Assembly: GCA_035341855.1 (NCBI GenBank)
Contig: DAOQWA010000037.1
Location: 1 to 30,555, forward strand
From: QQVM01 sp035341855
GTDB taxonomy: Bacteria; Bacteroidota; Bacteroidia; AKYH767-A; 2013-40CM-41-45
Direction: 5' to 3'
DNA: 30,555 bases
The notes under the pieces were generated by a model. That model saw nothing but the letters and a program-made list of their open reading frames with translations, did not search any database and was not told where the DNA came from. Numbering within the stretch: the first letter of the stretch is position 1; the number at the start of each line of letters is the position of its first letter. Positions 23,443 to 30,555 of this stretch are shown here, piece by piece. Both the position numbers and the translations under genes were made by a program.

Positions 23443-25896
23443 TCATTCAAAATATTTTCCCAGACTGATAATCTCAGCAAATACACCTGCAGCCGTTACC
23501 TCCGCTCCTGCACCCGGACCTTTTACAACCAATGGTCTTTCATTGTACCTTTCTGTGGTGAAGGATACTATATTATCGCTTCCATCAAGATTATAAAATG
23601 GGTGTTTTGAGTCTACTTGCAATAACTTTATCGATGCCTTTCCTTTTTCGAGAGATGCGATAAAGCGTAATACCTTTTGTTGCTTTTCGGCATCTTTTCT
23701 CATAGTCTCAAAGATCTTATTGTTCTTCTTCAACTCCGAGAAAAATTGGTCAACTGTCTTGGCTTTCACACAGGACTGAGGTAATATTTGTTGGATCACT
23801 ATGTCCTTTAATTCCATCTCTATGCCGGTCTCACGTGCAAGGATGAGAAGTTTTCGTGCGACATCCATTCCGCTAAGGTCTACCCTCGGATCGGGTTCTG
23901 TATAGCCTTTCTTTTGTGCTTCAAGGACTATTTCGCTAAAATTCACCCCTGCTTTAAAATTATTGAAAATAAAAGATAGGGTACCGGATAACACTGCCTC
24001 TATACGAATAATTCTATCTCCACTATTTAGCAGGTCAGTTAAAGTGTTGATCACAGGTAAACCGGCACCAACATTAGTTTCATACAACATTCGTACATTT
24101 CGTCGTTTTGCAATATCACGAAGGTTGCGGTAAGAAGACATCTTACCACTGTTTGCTATTTTATTTGGTGTTACTATAGAAATACTGTGATCTAAGATAG
24201 TTGCATAATGCTTTACAATTTCTTCGTTTGATGTACAATCAACAAATACACTTTGGGCTAGATTCATATCATTCATCATAGTGATGTATTTGGTGATATC
24301 CATCTTATCCGGTGACTTGTTCAGCTGATCCATAGCTGATGAAAGCGAAAAACCATCAGCATTGAAGATCATCTTTTTACTATTAGCCATACCCACAACT
24401 ACGACCTCCAATGATCGGGAAGAACGAAGATATGCTTTGTGACTTTCGATCTGTCTCATCAAGGTTTTTCCTATCAGACCGGTGCCCACGAGGAAGACAG
24501 ATAAGGTCTTCACATCAGACAAGAAGAAAGCCTGATGCAAGGAATTCAATGCCTTATTCAAATCAACTCTGTGTATGACCACAGATATATTCAGTTCGGA
24601 AGAACCTTGAGCCGTAGCAACAGCACTTATACCATTTTTTCCGAAGGATTGGAAAAGCTTCCCGCTAACGCCCGGTGTATTACGCATATTCTCCCCGATG
24701 ACAGCGATGATACTCAGCTTCTCTTCCACCCGGACCTTTTCGATCTGCTTCGCTCTAATCTCAAGGGAAAAAGTCTCTTCTATGGCATTTTTAGCTATGA
24801 TGGCATCAGAAGGCTTCACTGCAAAACTGATCGTATGCTCAGATGAACCCTGAGTAATTAATATCACATTGACTTTTGATTGCGCCAATGCGCTAAAGAG
24901 TCTTGCAGATATACCTGCAACACCAACCATACCTGAACCTTGTAATGTTAAAAGTGAAATTTCATCTATGGAAGAAATACCCTTGATTAAAAAATCACTA
25001 CCATCAGAATTCTTTGAGATTAATGTGCCAACTGCATCAGGGTTAAATGTGTTTTTTATCCTTAAAGGAATTCCTTTGTCTAATGCGGGTTGTATTGTTG
25101 GCGGGTGAATTACTTTTGCTCCGAAATGAGACATTTCCATTGCCTCTTCATAGGTCATTGTAGGAACAGAGAAGGCCTTTTTTACTTTTCTTGGATCGGC
25201 AGTCATCACACCATCGACATCTGTCCAGATCTGTATCTCGTAAGCATCCAGCGCCGCTCCAAAGATTGCGGCTGTGTAGTCAGATCCTCCGCGACCAAGT
25301 GTGATCATATCTTTTTTAGAAGTAGAGGCAATGAAACCTGTGATTACCTCTACAGATTTTGACTTGCTGAAATATTCCCTGATTGCTTTGTTGGTGATAG
25401 AGAAATTTACTCTTGCTGATCCAAAACTCTCATCAGTAGAGATAAGCGTGCGTGCATCAAGGAAAGATGATCTTAATCTGACCGAATTAAAGTAATGAGT
25501 AATAATTTTTGCCGACAATATTTCTCCATGTCCGCTTATAAAATCTAATGTCCGGGACGACAATTCACGCACGAGAAATACTCCGTGTAATATGTCATGC
25601 AATTCAGCGAATACATCTTCTATGAAATCATGAAGTACTTTATCTTTTCTAAGTCCTAGTTCCTGAATGGCATGAACATGTCTTTCACGGATCTTATGAA
25701 ACTTTTCAAGGTACTCCTCATCCCTAGCTGCTGCCAGTTTTGACATTATGATCAGATCGTCGGTGACACCACCAAATGCCGAAAAAACGACACCACATTT
25801 TTTATTCTTTCTGTGCAGCGAAGCAACAATTTCGGCAACAGCCTTCACTCGTTTCGGTGTTGAAACAGAAGAACCACCAAATTTTATAATTAGCAT
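23443..25896 (-). CDS. thrA: Bifunctional aspartate kinase / homoserine dehydrogenase
   Basis: An 817-residue fusion enzyme that catalyses the first and third steps of the aspartate pathway. The aspartate kinase part has IIKFGGSSV (3-11), GRGGSDYTAA (201-210) and WTDVDGVMTADPR (224-236). Two ACT domains follow (about 313-380 and 392-458), the usual site of threonine feedback, with QGSSEHTISFAV and QGSSELNISVVI repeats. The dehydrogenase part begins with the NAD(P) motif VFLVGTGLIGKTL (467-479), then TNVGAGLPVINTL, VLSGTLSFIFNNF and KKGYTEPDPRVDLSGMDVARK. This matches E. coli ThrA (820). It starts 55 bp after the amidotransferase gene and leads the thrA-thrB-thrC run. A leader peptide with a run of threonine codons was looked for and not seen. 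Confidence 0.98.
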   Translation of the reverse strand: MLIIKFGGSSVSTPKRVKAVAEIVASLHRKNKKCGVVFSAFGGVTDDLIIMSKLAAARDEEYLEKFHKIRERHVHAIQELGLRKDKVLHDFIEDVFAELHDILHGVFLVRELSSRTLDFISGHGEILSAKIITHYFNSVRLRSSFLDARTLISTDESFGSARVNFSITNKAIREYFSKSKSVEVITGFIASTSKKDMITLGRGGSDYTAAIFGAALDAYEIQIWTDVDGVMTADPRKVKKAFSVPTMTYEEAMEMSHFGAKVIHPPTIQPALDKGIPLRIKNTFNPDAVGTLISKNSDGSDFLIKGISSIDEISLLTLQGSGMVGVAGISARLFSALAQSKVNVILITQGSSEHTISFAVKPSDAIIAKNAIEETFSLEIRAKQIEKVRVEEKLSIIAVIGENMRNTPGVSGKLFQSFGKNGISAVATAQGSSELNISVVIHRVDLNKALNSLHQAFFLSDVKTLSVFLVGTGLIGKTLMRQIESHKAYLRSSRSLEVVVVGMANSKKMIFNADGFSLSSAMDQLNKSPDKMDITKYITMMNDMNLAQSVFVDCTSNEEIVKHYATILDHSISIVTPNKIANSGKMSSYRNLRDIAKRRNVRMLYETNVGAGLPVINTLTDLLNSGDRIIRIEAVLSGTLSFIFNNFKAGVNFSEIVLEAQKKGYTEPDPRVDLSGMDVARKLLILARETGIEMELKDIVIQQILPQSCVKAKTVDQFFSELKKNNKIFETMRKDAEKQQKVLRFIASLEKGKASIKLLQVDSKHPFYNLDGSDNIVSFTTERYNERPLVVKGPGAGAEVTAAGVFAEIISLGKYFE

Positions 25897-25951
25897 ATAT
25901 GTTTATTAACTCTAGAAAGATACGCTGATCAAGCTAAAATGTTCAACTTTT

Positions 25952-26521
25952 TTAAGCTGACAACCAATTAAATACCAGCTCTTTACCATATTCTGTAAGA
26001 ATGGACTCAGGATGAAACTGAATTCCCCACACAGGTAAAGCAACATGCCTGATTGCCATTATGTTTCCCTGGTCATCACCGGCGGTGACAGTTAATTCTT
26101 TCGGTAAGGTATCAGGGTCAATTACCCAGGAATGATATCTTCCGCTCCTGAATACTTTGGGGATATCTTTGAAGACTGGATCATCGATTTTCAGAACATT
26201 TGTGTTCAAACTCTGACCATGACAAACAGCTTCAAGATTCTTCAGTCCTGCTCCGCAGACTTGTGCAATAGCCTGATGCCCCAGACATACTCCCAGAACC
26301 TTTGTACTTTGAATAGCCATTTCTGTCGCCGCCATCAGCTCTTTCGATTCGGCAGGCAAGCCGGGACCGGGAGAAAGAATAATGGCATTAAAGTCATTTA
26401 TAATATCAAGGGATACCTCATCATTCCTCAAGACAGTTACATCAGCATTATCATACTGCTCCAGAATATGAAACAAGTTGAAGGTAAATGAATCGTAGTT
26501 ATCAATCAGGAGTATCTTCAT
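25952..26521 (-). CDS. pabA: Anthranilate / aminodeoxychorismate synthase glutamine amidotransferase component
   Basis: A 189-residue class I glutamine amidotransferase that supplies ammonia to a chorismate-using partner (PabB or TrpE). The start MKILLIDNYDSFTFNL, SPGPGLP (50-56), the nucleophile C79 in GVCLGHQA, and the H168/E170 pair in IQFHPES are all present. TrpG and PabA cannot be separated from sequence alone; neither trpE nor pabB is in the window. It is the first gene of the minus-strand run that continues into thrA after 55 bp, so folate or tryptophan nitrogen supply and threonine synthesis may share a transcript. A TATCTTTG box lies 79 bases upstream (26600-26607). Confidence 0.93.
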   Translation of the reverse strand: MKILLIDNYDSFTFNLFHILEQYDNADVTVLRNDEVSLDIINDFNAIILSPGPGLPAESKELMAATEMAIQSTKVLGVCLGHQAIAQVCGAGLKNLEAVCHGQSLNTNVLKIDDPVFKDIPKVFRSGRYHSWVIDPDTLPKELTVTAGDDQGNIMAIRHVALPVWGIQFHPESILTEYGKELVFNWLSA

Positions 26522-26599
26522 GAATGAAATAAATGTTTAATCCTGATAAGAATCATTGTTCATTAAAAAATTGTTTGTTGCTTTGTTCATTATTAAAAC

Positions 26600-26607
26600 C
26601 AAAGATA
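26600..26607 (-). promoter_or_regulatory. Possible -7 element (TATCTTTG) for pabA-thrABC
   Basis: On the minus strand TATCTTTG matches TAnnTTTG and is the same octamer as at ssrA. It would start transcription about 70 bases upstream of the pabA ATG. No TTTG is seen at the -33 distance, and the box abuts the ridA start codon on the other strand. Confidence 0.3.
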
Positions 26608-26608
26608 T

Positions 26609-26986
26609 ATGAAATCCATCATACGTACATCTGCAGCACCTGCTCCTATTGGCCCTTATTCACAAGCTGTTAAAGCCGGAAACCTTCTCTTTGTTTCCGG
26701 ACAAATCGCCTTAGACCCTTCGACAGGCGAACTAATCAATACAGATATTAAAGCAGAAACCGGGAGAGTCATGATGAATCTTTCTGCCATACTTAAAGAA
26801 GCAGGTATGGATTTCAATTCAGTTGTAAAGAGCAGCATTTTTTTAAAAGACATGAATGACTTCGGCAAAGTAAACGAAGTTTATGGAGAATTTTTCAAAG
26901 AAAACCCTCCGGCTCGAGAGACTGTGCAGGTTAGTCGTTTACCTAAGGATGTCAATGTTGAAATATCGGTGATCGCTATAGGTTAA
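26609..26986 (+). CDS. ridA: RidA family reactive enamine/imine deaminase
   Basis: A 125-residue member of the Rid (YjgF/YER057c/UK114) family. RidA hydrolyses 2-aminoacrylate and 2-aminocrotonate released by PLP enzymes such as threonine/serine dehydratase. The family signatures PIGPYSQAVKAGNLLFVSGQ (13-32) and the C-terminal PARETVQVSRLPKDVNVEIS are present, with the substrate-binding R103 and catalytic-site E118 corresponding to R105 and E120 in E. coli RidA. Length is normal; the protein is a soluble trimer in the family. It is transcribed divergently from the pabA-thrABC run, which fits a role in protecting PLP enzymes of amino acid synthesis. Confidence 0.95.
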   Translation: MKSIIRTSAAPAPIGPYSQAVKAGNLLFVSGQIALDPSTGELINTDIKAETGRVMMNLSAILKEAGMDFNSVVKSSIFLKDMNDFGKVNEVYGEFFKENPPARETVQVSRLPKDVNVEISVIAIG

Positions 26987-26997
26987 ATTCAAAAGGC

Positions 26998-28731
26998 TCA
27001 GGGATAGAAATCCTGCTTTGTCCATGCTTTGAAATTGCGCTGTTCATCAGGACTTGCGTTTTTCTTTCTCCTGATCTTATATATCGGATAAAATTCTTTG
27101 TTGTTCCTTGACAGTACTACATCTTTGAGTTTCTTCATTGGATTAATCAAAGTGAGAACTATTTTCTTATCTGAAAACTGTGATAAGAGTTCTTCAAGAT
27201 TATTTTTAACTGCAATTTCGTTGACAGCTACAATTTCATCTTCTCTGCCTATTCCCGACTTTTCTGCCGGTGAATCAGGAGCCAGACTCGACACTTTTGT
27301 CATAGTATCCCCACTCTTTATCCTGAAACCATAATCTCTTTCGCTCACATTCGGATTTGATGCTCGCTGTAATTCACAGCCAACAAAGTTTAGACAGTCG
27401 GCAAGGAATTTTTCATCATCCTCTACTCCATAAATATAATCCATAAAAAATTCGATCAATGATTCACCTGCCATTTGATTCACGATCTCCATGTAATCAT
27501 GCTCCGTATATCCGATATTTGCCTTGGCAAAATCATTATATAATGTCCGCATTACATCATCCAATGAATTTTTGTTATTTGACTTGGCTCTGATAAGCAA
27601 GTCTGTCATCATTGCAGTAAGACAACCTTCATCATAGATAGAGGTTTTTCGATTGGGGACACCGGGGACATAGCCATCTATCCAGGTATCAAATGATGAA
27701 TCGGCAACAGAAAGATTGAAGCGCCCATAATTATCAAAATGTTTTTGGAGTCTTGCTTCAACTTCGATAAAAAACTGATCTATCGAATATACACCGCACC
27801 TTGCAAGGATAAGGTCGCCATAATAAGTTGTGACGCCTTCGTATACAAAGCCAAGACGTGAATAATTTTCTTTCGAATAATCATATGGTAACATGTCTGC
27901 CGGACGAATGGCTTTTACATTCCAGACATGAAAAAGTTCATGTGAAGCAACGCCGATAAAATCAGTATACAAAGGATAATCCATCAGCTGATGCCCCGGG
28001 CCGAGGGCCAAAACTGTAGACCTAAGATGTTCTACACCATGGTACAATTTTGATGGTGACACCTGAACTAAAAAATGGTATTCAGAAACGGGAAAGTCCC
28101 CCATCATTTTAAGTTGCTCATCTGAAAATGCTAAAAAATCTTTGAGGAGCTTCTTCCAGTCCGGGCTCACGCTACCCTGAAACCAGATATGAAAAAGTAT
28201 TCCGTGCGACGTATAGCTATTATGCCGTAAGGTAGTGCTTGCAATCAATGGTGAATCTACCAGTTCATGATAATCAATTGCGCTGTATTTGAAACCCCCA
28301 TCATGCTTTAAGGAGGTAGCTACTTTATAATTTGAAGGAATCTCCAATTCTACATTACAGACCTCATGCATACGCTCTCTAAGAAACAGAAGGCAATGAA
28401 TCGGGTTGATGTACAATTGATCTTCATCCAGCCAGCAACTTCCGGCGTCTAATTGAGAAGCAAAATACGTATACCGCACAATTGCAGACTTTGAACCATT
28501 GAGATTAACAGACCATGCATCCTTTGATATTTTCCTAAAAGCAAGCGGAACATCATTCTCATCATGAATATCGAAGGAGCCTATGTTTTTCGAAAAATTA
28601 CCGATCTCATAACGGCCGGGACGCCATGAAGGAAGTCTGAGAATTATTTGATTTTCATCACGGCATTCAATGTTCATGACAATATTCAGAAAATGACTTG
28701 ACGGTTTCGGAGCTGATATTTTATAATTCAT
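26998..28731 (-). CDS. M61 family peptidase with PDZ domain
   Basis: A 577-residue zinc metallopeptidase of the M61 (glycyl aminopeptidase) family. An N-terminal beta-sandwich domain (about 1-165, with LRLPSWRPGRYEIGNFSKNI) is followed by the gluzincin catalytic domain: GVEH (232-235), the zinc motif HELFH (264-268) and the glutamate ligand in FVYEGVTTYYGD (E298). A PDZ domain lies at about 465-545 (DSPAEKSGIGREDEIVAVN). No signal peptide is visible at the N-terminus (MNYKISAPKPSSHFLNI), so it appears cytoplasmic, unlike many family members. The stop lies only 11 bp from the convergent ridA stop, leaving no space for a normal terminator. Confidence 0.93.
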   Translation of the reverse strand: MNYKISAPKPSSHFLNIVMNIECRDENQIILRLPSWRPGRYEIGNFSKNIGSFDIHDENDVPLAFRKISKDAWSVNLNGSKSAIVRYTYFASQLDAGSCWLDEDQLYINPIHCLLFLRERMHEVCNVELEIPSNYKVATSLKHDGGFKYSAIDYHELVDSPLIASTTLRHNSYTSHGILFHIWFQGSVSPDWKKLLKDFLAFSDEQLKMMGDFPVSEYHFLVQVSPSKLYHGVEHLRSTVLALGPGHQLMDYPLYTDFIGVASHELFHVWNVKAIRPADMLPYDYSKENYSRLGFVYEGVTTYYGDLILARCGVYSIDQFFIEVEARLQKHFDNYGRFNLSVADSSFDTWIDGYVPGVPNRKTSIYDEGCLTAMMTDLLIRAKSNNKNSLDDVMRTLYNDFAKANIGYTEHDYMEIVNQMAGESLIEFFMDYIYGVEDDEKFLADCLNFVGCELQRASNPNVSERDYGFRIKSGDTMTKVSSLAPDSPAEKSGIGREDEIVAVNEIAVKNNLEELLSQFSDKKIVLTLINPMKKLKDVVLSRNNKEFYPIYKIRRKKNASPDEQRNFKAWTKQDFYP

Positions 28732-28930
28732 ATTGATTAATGATTTAAGATATGGCGAAAAATTAAGTTCGAAAATATGAACACAAATATCTATATAATT
28801 CTCAACTATGAGTGGTCATTCATATTCGGCTGATTTAGAATTGTTCAGAAATGAAGCCATGACAGCCTGTGATATGCAGGGATCAGAATCGTTAAAAATC
28901 TTTATATTCGCATTCAAATTCGACGGAAAT

Positions 28931-30319
28931 ATGAACTATGATATAATAATTTTGGGCAGTGGTCCCGGTGGATATGTTGCTGCGATACGTGCTTCTCAGT
29001 TGGGGATGAAAACTGCTTTGGTGGAAAAGGCAGAATTAGGAGGAGTATGCTTGAATTGGGGATGTATCCCTACCAAGGCCTTACTGAAAAGCGCACAAGT
29101 TTATGAATATCTGCTTCATGCTCAAGAATATGGCATCAATGTAAAGGGTGCAGATGTAGATTTTCCAGTCGTTGTAAACAGATCAAGAGGAGTTGCTGAT
29201 GCGATGAGCAAGGGAGTGCAATTCCTGATGAAAAAAAATAAGATCGATGTTATAGCCGGAACCGGAAAAATTCTACCGGGAAAAAAACTAGAGGTGAGTT
29301 CTTCCGATGGCAAGAAAACTGTTTACGAAACTAAGAATATAATTATTGCAACAGGTGCACGTTCCAGAGAACTTCCATCCATCAAACAAGACGGTAAAAA
29401 AATAATTGGCTACAGAGAAGCTATGTCACTGACTAAGCAACCGAAATCAATGGTTGTTGTGGGTTCAGGGGCAATTGGTGTTGAGTTTGCTTATTTCTAT
29501 CACACCTTAGGTACCAAGGTAACTATCGTTGAGTTCATGCCAAATGTGGTTCCTATTGAGGACGAGGAAGTGAGTAAACAGTTGGCCAGATCATTTAAAA
29601 AATCCGGAATAGAGATTATGCTGGAATCTACAGTTGAATCAGTGGATACTTCAGGTAATGCTTGTAAAGTAAAAGTGAAGAGTAAAAAAGGTGAAGAGAT
29701 AATTGAGTGTGATGTAGTATTATCTGCAGTAGGTATTACATCCAACATTGAAAATATTGGACTGGAAGAAGTCGGTATCATCGCCGACAAGGGAAAGATC
29801 GTGGTTAATGAATGGTATCAAACCAATATGCCCGGGTATTTTGCGATCGGTGATGTAATCAACACTCCTGCTCTTGCACATGTTGCTTCTCATGAGGCAA
29901 TCACATGTGTAGAAAAAATTGCCGGATTGCACGTTGAGCCAATAGACTACAAGAACATCCCGGGTTGTACATATTGTCAGCCGGAAATTGCCTCAGTCGG
30001 CTATACAGAGAAAGCGGCCAAGGATGCCGGTTATGATATCAAGGTTGGAAAATTCCCATTCTCTGCTTCAGGAAAAGCAAAAGCTGCCGGTAATTCCGAC
30101 GGATTTGTGAAAGTAATTTTTGATGCAAAGTATGGTGAGTTCCTTGGAGCACATATGATCGGAGCTAATGTCACTGAGCTGATTGCTGAAGTTGTTGTGG
30201 CACGAAAACTGGAAACCACCGGGCATGAAATCATTAAATCAGTCCACCCGCATCCAACCATGAGTGAAGCAACGATGGAAGCAGTCGCAGCAGCATATGG
30301 AGAAGTAATCCATATTTAG
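28931..30319 (+). CDS. lpd: Dihydrolipoyl dehydrogenase (E3)
   Basis: A 462-residue flavoprotein that reoxidises dihydrolipoamide in pyruvate, 2-oxoglutarate or branched-chain dehydrogenase complexes or the glycine cleavage system. FAD motif ILGSGPGGYVAAIRAS (7-22), redox disulfide GGVCLNWGCIP (C40, C45), NAD motif VVVGSGAIGVEFAYF, FAIGDVINTPALAHVA, and the C-terminal active-site HPHPTMSEA. The ATG at 28931 is chosen: it starts exactly at the conserved YDIIILGSG and gives the family length. An in-frame ATG at 28808 would add 41 residues (MSGHSYSADLELF...) with no family counterpart and is probably leader. The complex partners are not in the window. Confidence 0.94.
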   Translation: MNYDIIILGSGPGGYVAAIRASQLGMKTALVEKAELGGVCLNWGCIPTKALLKSAQVYEYLLHAQEYGINVKGADVDFPVVVNRSRGVADAMSKGVQFLMKKNKIDVIAGTGKILPGKKLEVSSSDGKKTVYETKNIIIATGARSRELPSIKQDGKKIIGYREAMSLTKQPKSMVVVGSGAIGVEFAYFYHTLGTKVTIVEFMPNVVPIEDEEVSKQLARSFKKSGIEIMLESTVESVDTSGNACKVKVKSKKGEEIIECDVVLSAVGITSNIENIGLEEVGIIADKGKIVVNEWYQTNMPGYFAIGDVINTPALAHVASHEAITCVEKIAGLHVEPIDYKNIPGCTYCQPEIASVGYTEKAAKDAGYDIKVGKFPFSASGKAKAAGNSDGFVKVIFDAKYGEFLGAHMIGANVTELIAEVVVARKLETTGHEIIKSVHPHPTMSEATMEAVAAAYGEVIHI

Positions 30320-30376
30320 AATGTCGACTCATTCTTCGATCTCATTTCGATTCAAAACTCAAATTTAATTGCAGCT

Positions 30377-30555
30377 ATGTGCGGAATCAGTGGTGTCATC
30401 GCTTTAACTGAAAAAGGTCTCCCCGCACTCAACTTCATAGACGATGCCGTTTCTTGTCTCTATCAAAGGGGGCCTGATAGTTATGGCTCTTTTCGAGATG
30501 GCAATGTTGCCCTCGGACATACAAGGCTTTCGATTATCGACAAAAGTGACGCTGC
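30377..30555 (+). CDS. asnB: Asparagine synthase (glutamine-hydrolysing), 5' part, cut by the window end
   Basis: An ATG at 30377 opens a frame that runs off the right edge after 59 codons. The protein starts MCGISGVIALTEKG, so after removal of Met the nucleophile Cys is at the N-terminus, as in Ntn glutamine amidotransferases. The further pattern LYQRGPDSYGSF and ALGHTRLSIID is the RGPD / GHxRLSIID signature of AsnB-type enzymes. The C-terminal synthetase domain is beyond the window, so a related amidotransferase such as those of polysaccharide gene clusters cannot be excluded. It begins 57 bp after lpd on the same strand. Confidence 0.85.
   Translation, partial: MCGISGVIALTEKGLPALNFIDDAVSCLYQRGPDSYGSFRDGNVALGHTRLSIIDKSDA

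Noticed and set aside
25897..25951. Threonine attenuator or leader peptide before thrA
   Set aside because: The 55-bp gap has no short frame with repeated Thr or Ile codons and no alternative hairpins.

Overview
The window is chromosomal DNA from a member of the Bacteroidota, probably an environmental menaquinone-using lineage. The evidence is a BatE-type TPR/SH3 protein, a DUF4293 membrane protein, PorT of the type IX secretion system (T9SS), a large secreted protein with a T9SS C-terminal sorting domain, a Rho factor with a long disordered insertion, a tmRNA whose tag ends in YALAA, and promoter-like TAnnTTTG elements instead of the sigma-70 pattern. The DNA is AT-rich, gene density is high, and no transposase, phage gene, CRISPR array or tRNA was seen.

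Layout. 1-1.7 kb: the 3' part of batE, a YfcE-like phosphoesterase and, convergent to it, a DUF4293 protein. 1.7-3.6 kb: a long C-rich leader followed by rho. 3.7-6.9 kb (minus strand): Lon protease followed by a TIP30-like NAD(P)-binding protein. 7.3-13.2 kb (plus strand): an aspartate-type aminotransferase, then a tightly packed run of heptose-7-phosphate kinase, MenG methyltransferase, PorT, a COG2509-type flavoprotein and a small acyltransferase. 13.3-16.0 kb (minus strand): PdxH, a membrane metallophosphoesterase and a SpoU-family rRNA/tRNA methyltransferase. 16.4-16.9 kb: YqgE/AlgH. 17.0-17.3 kb: tmRNA (ssrA, minus strand), separated from yqgE by a perfect bidirectional terminator. 17.4-21.0 kb (minus strand): a 1196-residue secreted beta-helix/CotH-kinase protein. 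21.1-26.5 kb (minus strand): a glutamine amidotransferase (PabA/TrpG) followed by thrA-thrB-thrC. 26.6-27.0 kb: RidA. 27.0-28.7 kb (minus strand): an M61 peptidase. 28.9-30.3 kb: dihydrolipoyl dehydrogenase. The right edge cuts off an asparagine synthetase gene after 59 codons.

How the genes work together. Aspartate kinase/homoserine dehydrogenase, homoserine kinase and threonine synthase form a complete route from aspartate semialdehyde handling to threonine (the semialdehyde dehydrogenase is not here). RidA, which clears reactive enamines made by PLP enzymes, lies divergently upstream of this block, and PdxH elsewhere in the window makes PLP. PorT (export) and the CotH-type protein (a T9SS cargo) belong to the same secretion pathway though 6 kb apart. 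The run from the heptose kinase to the acyltransferase mixes LPS, quinone, outer-membrane and lipid functions and reads as a cell-envelope operon. Quality control is represented by Lon, tmRNA and Rho.

The content is mostly housekeeping. I did not find a clearly new multi-gene system. The least understood items are the T9SS-exported CotH-like kinase, the flavoprotein of unknown substrate in the envelope operon, and the leader and disordered insertion of rho.
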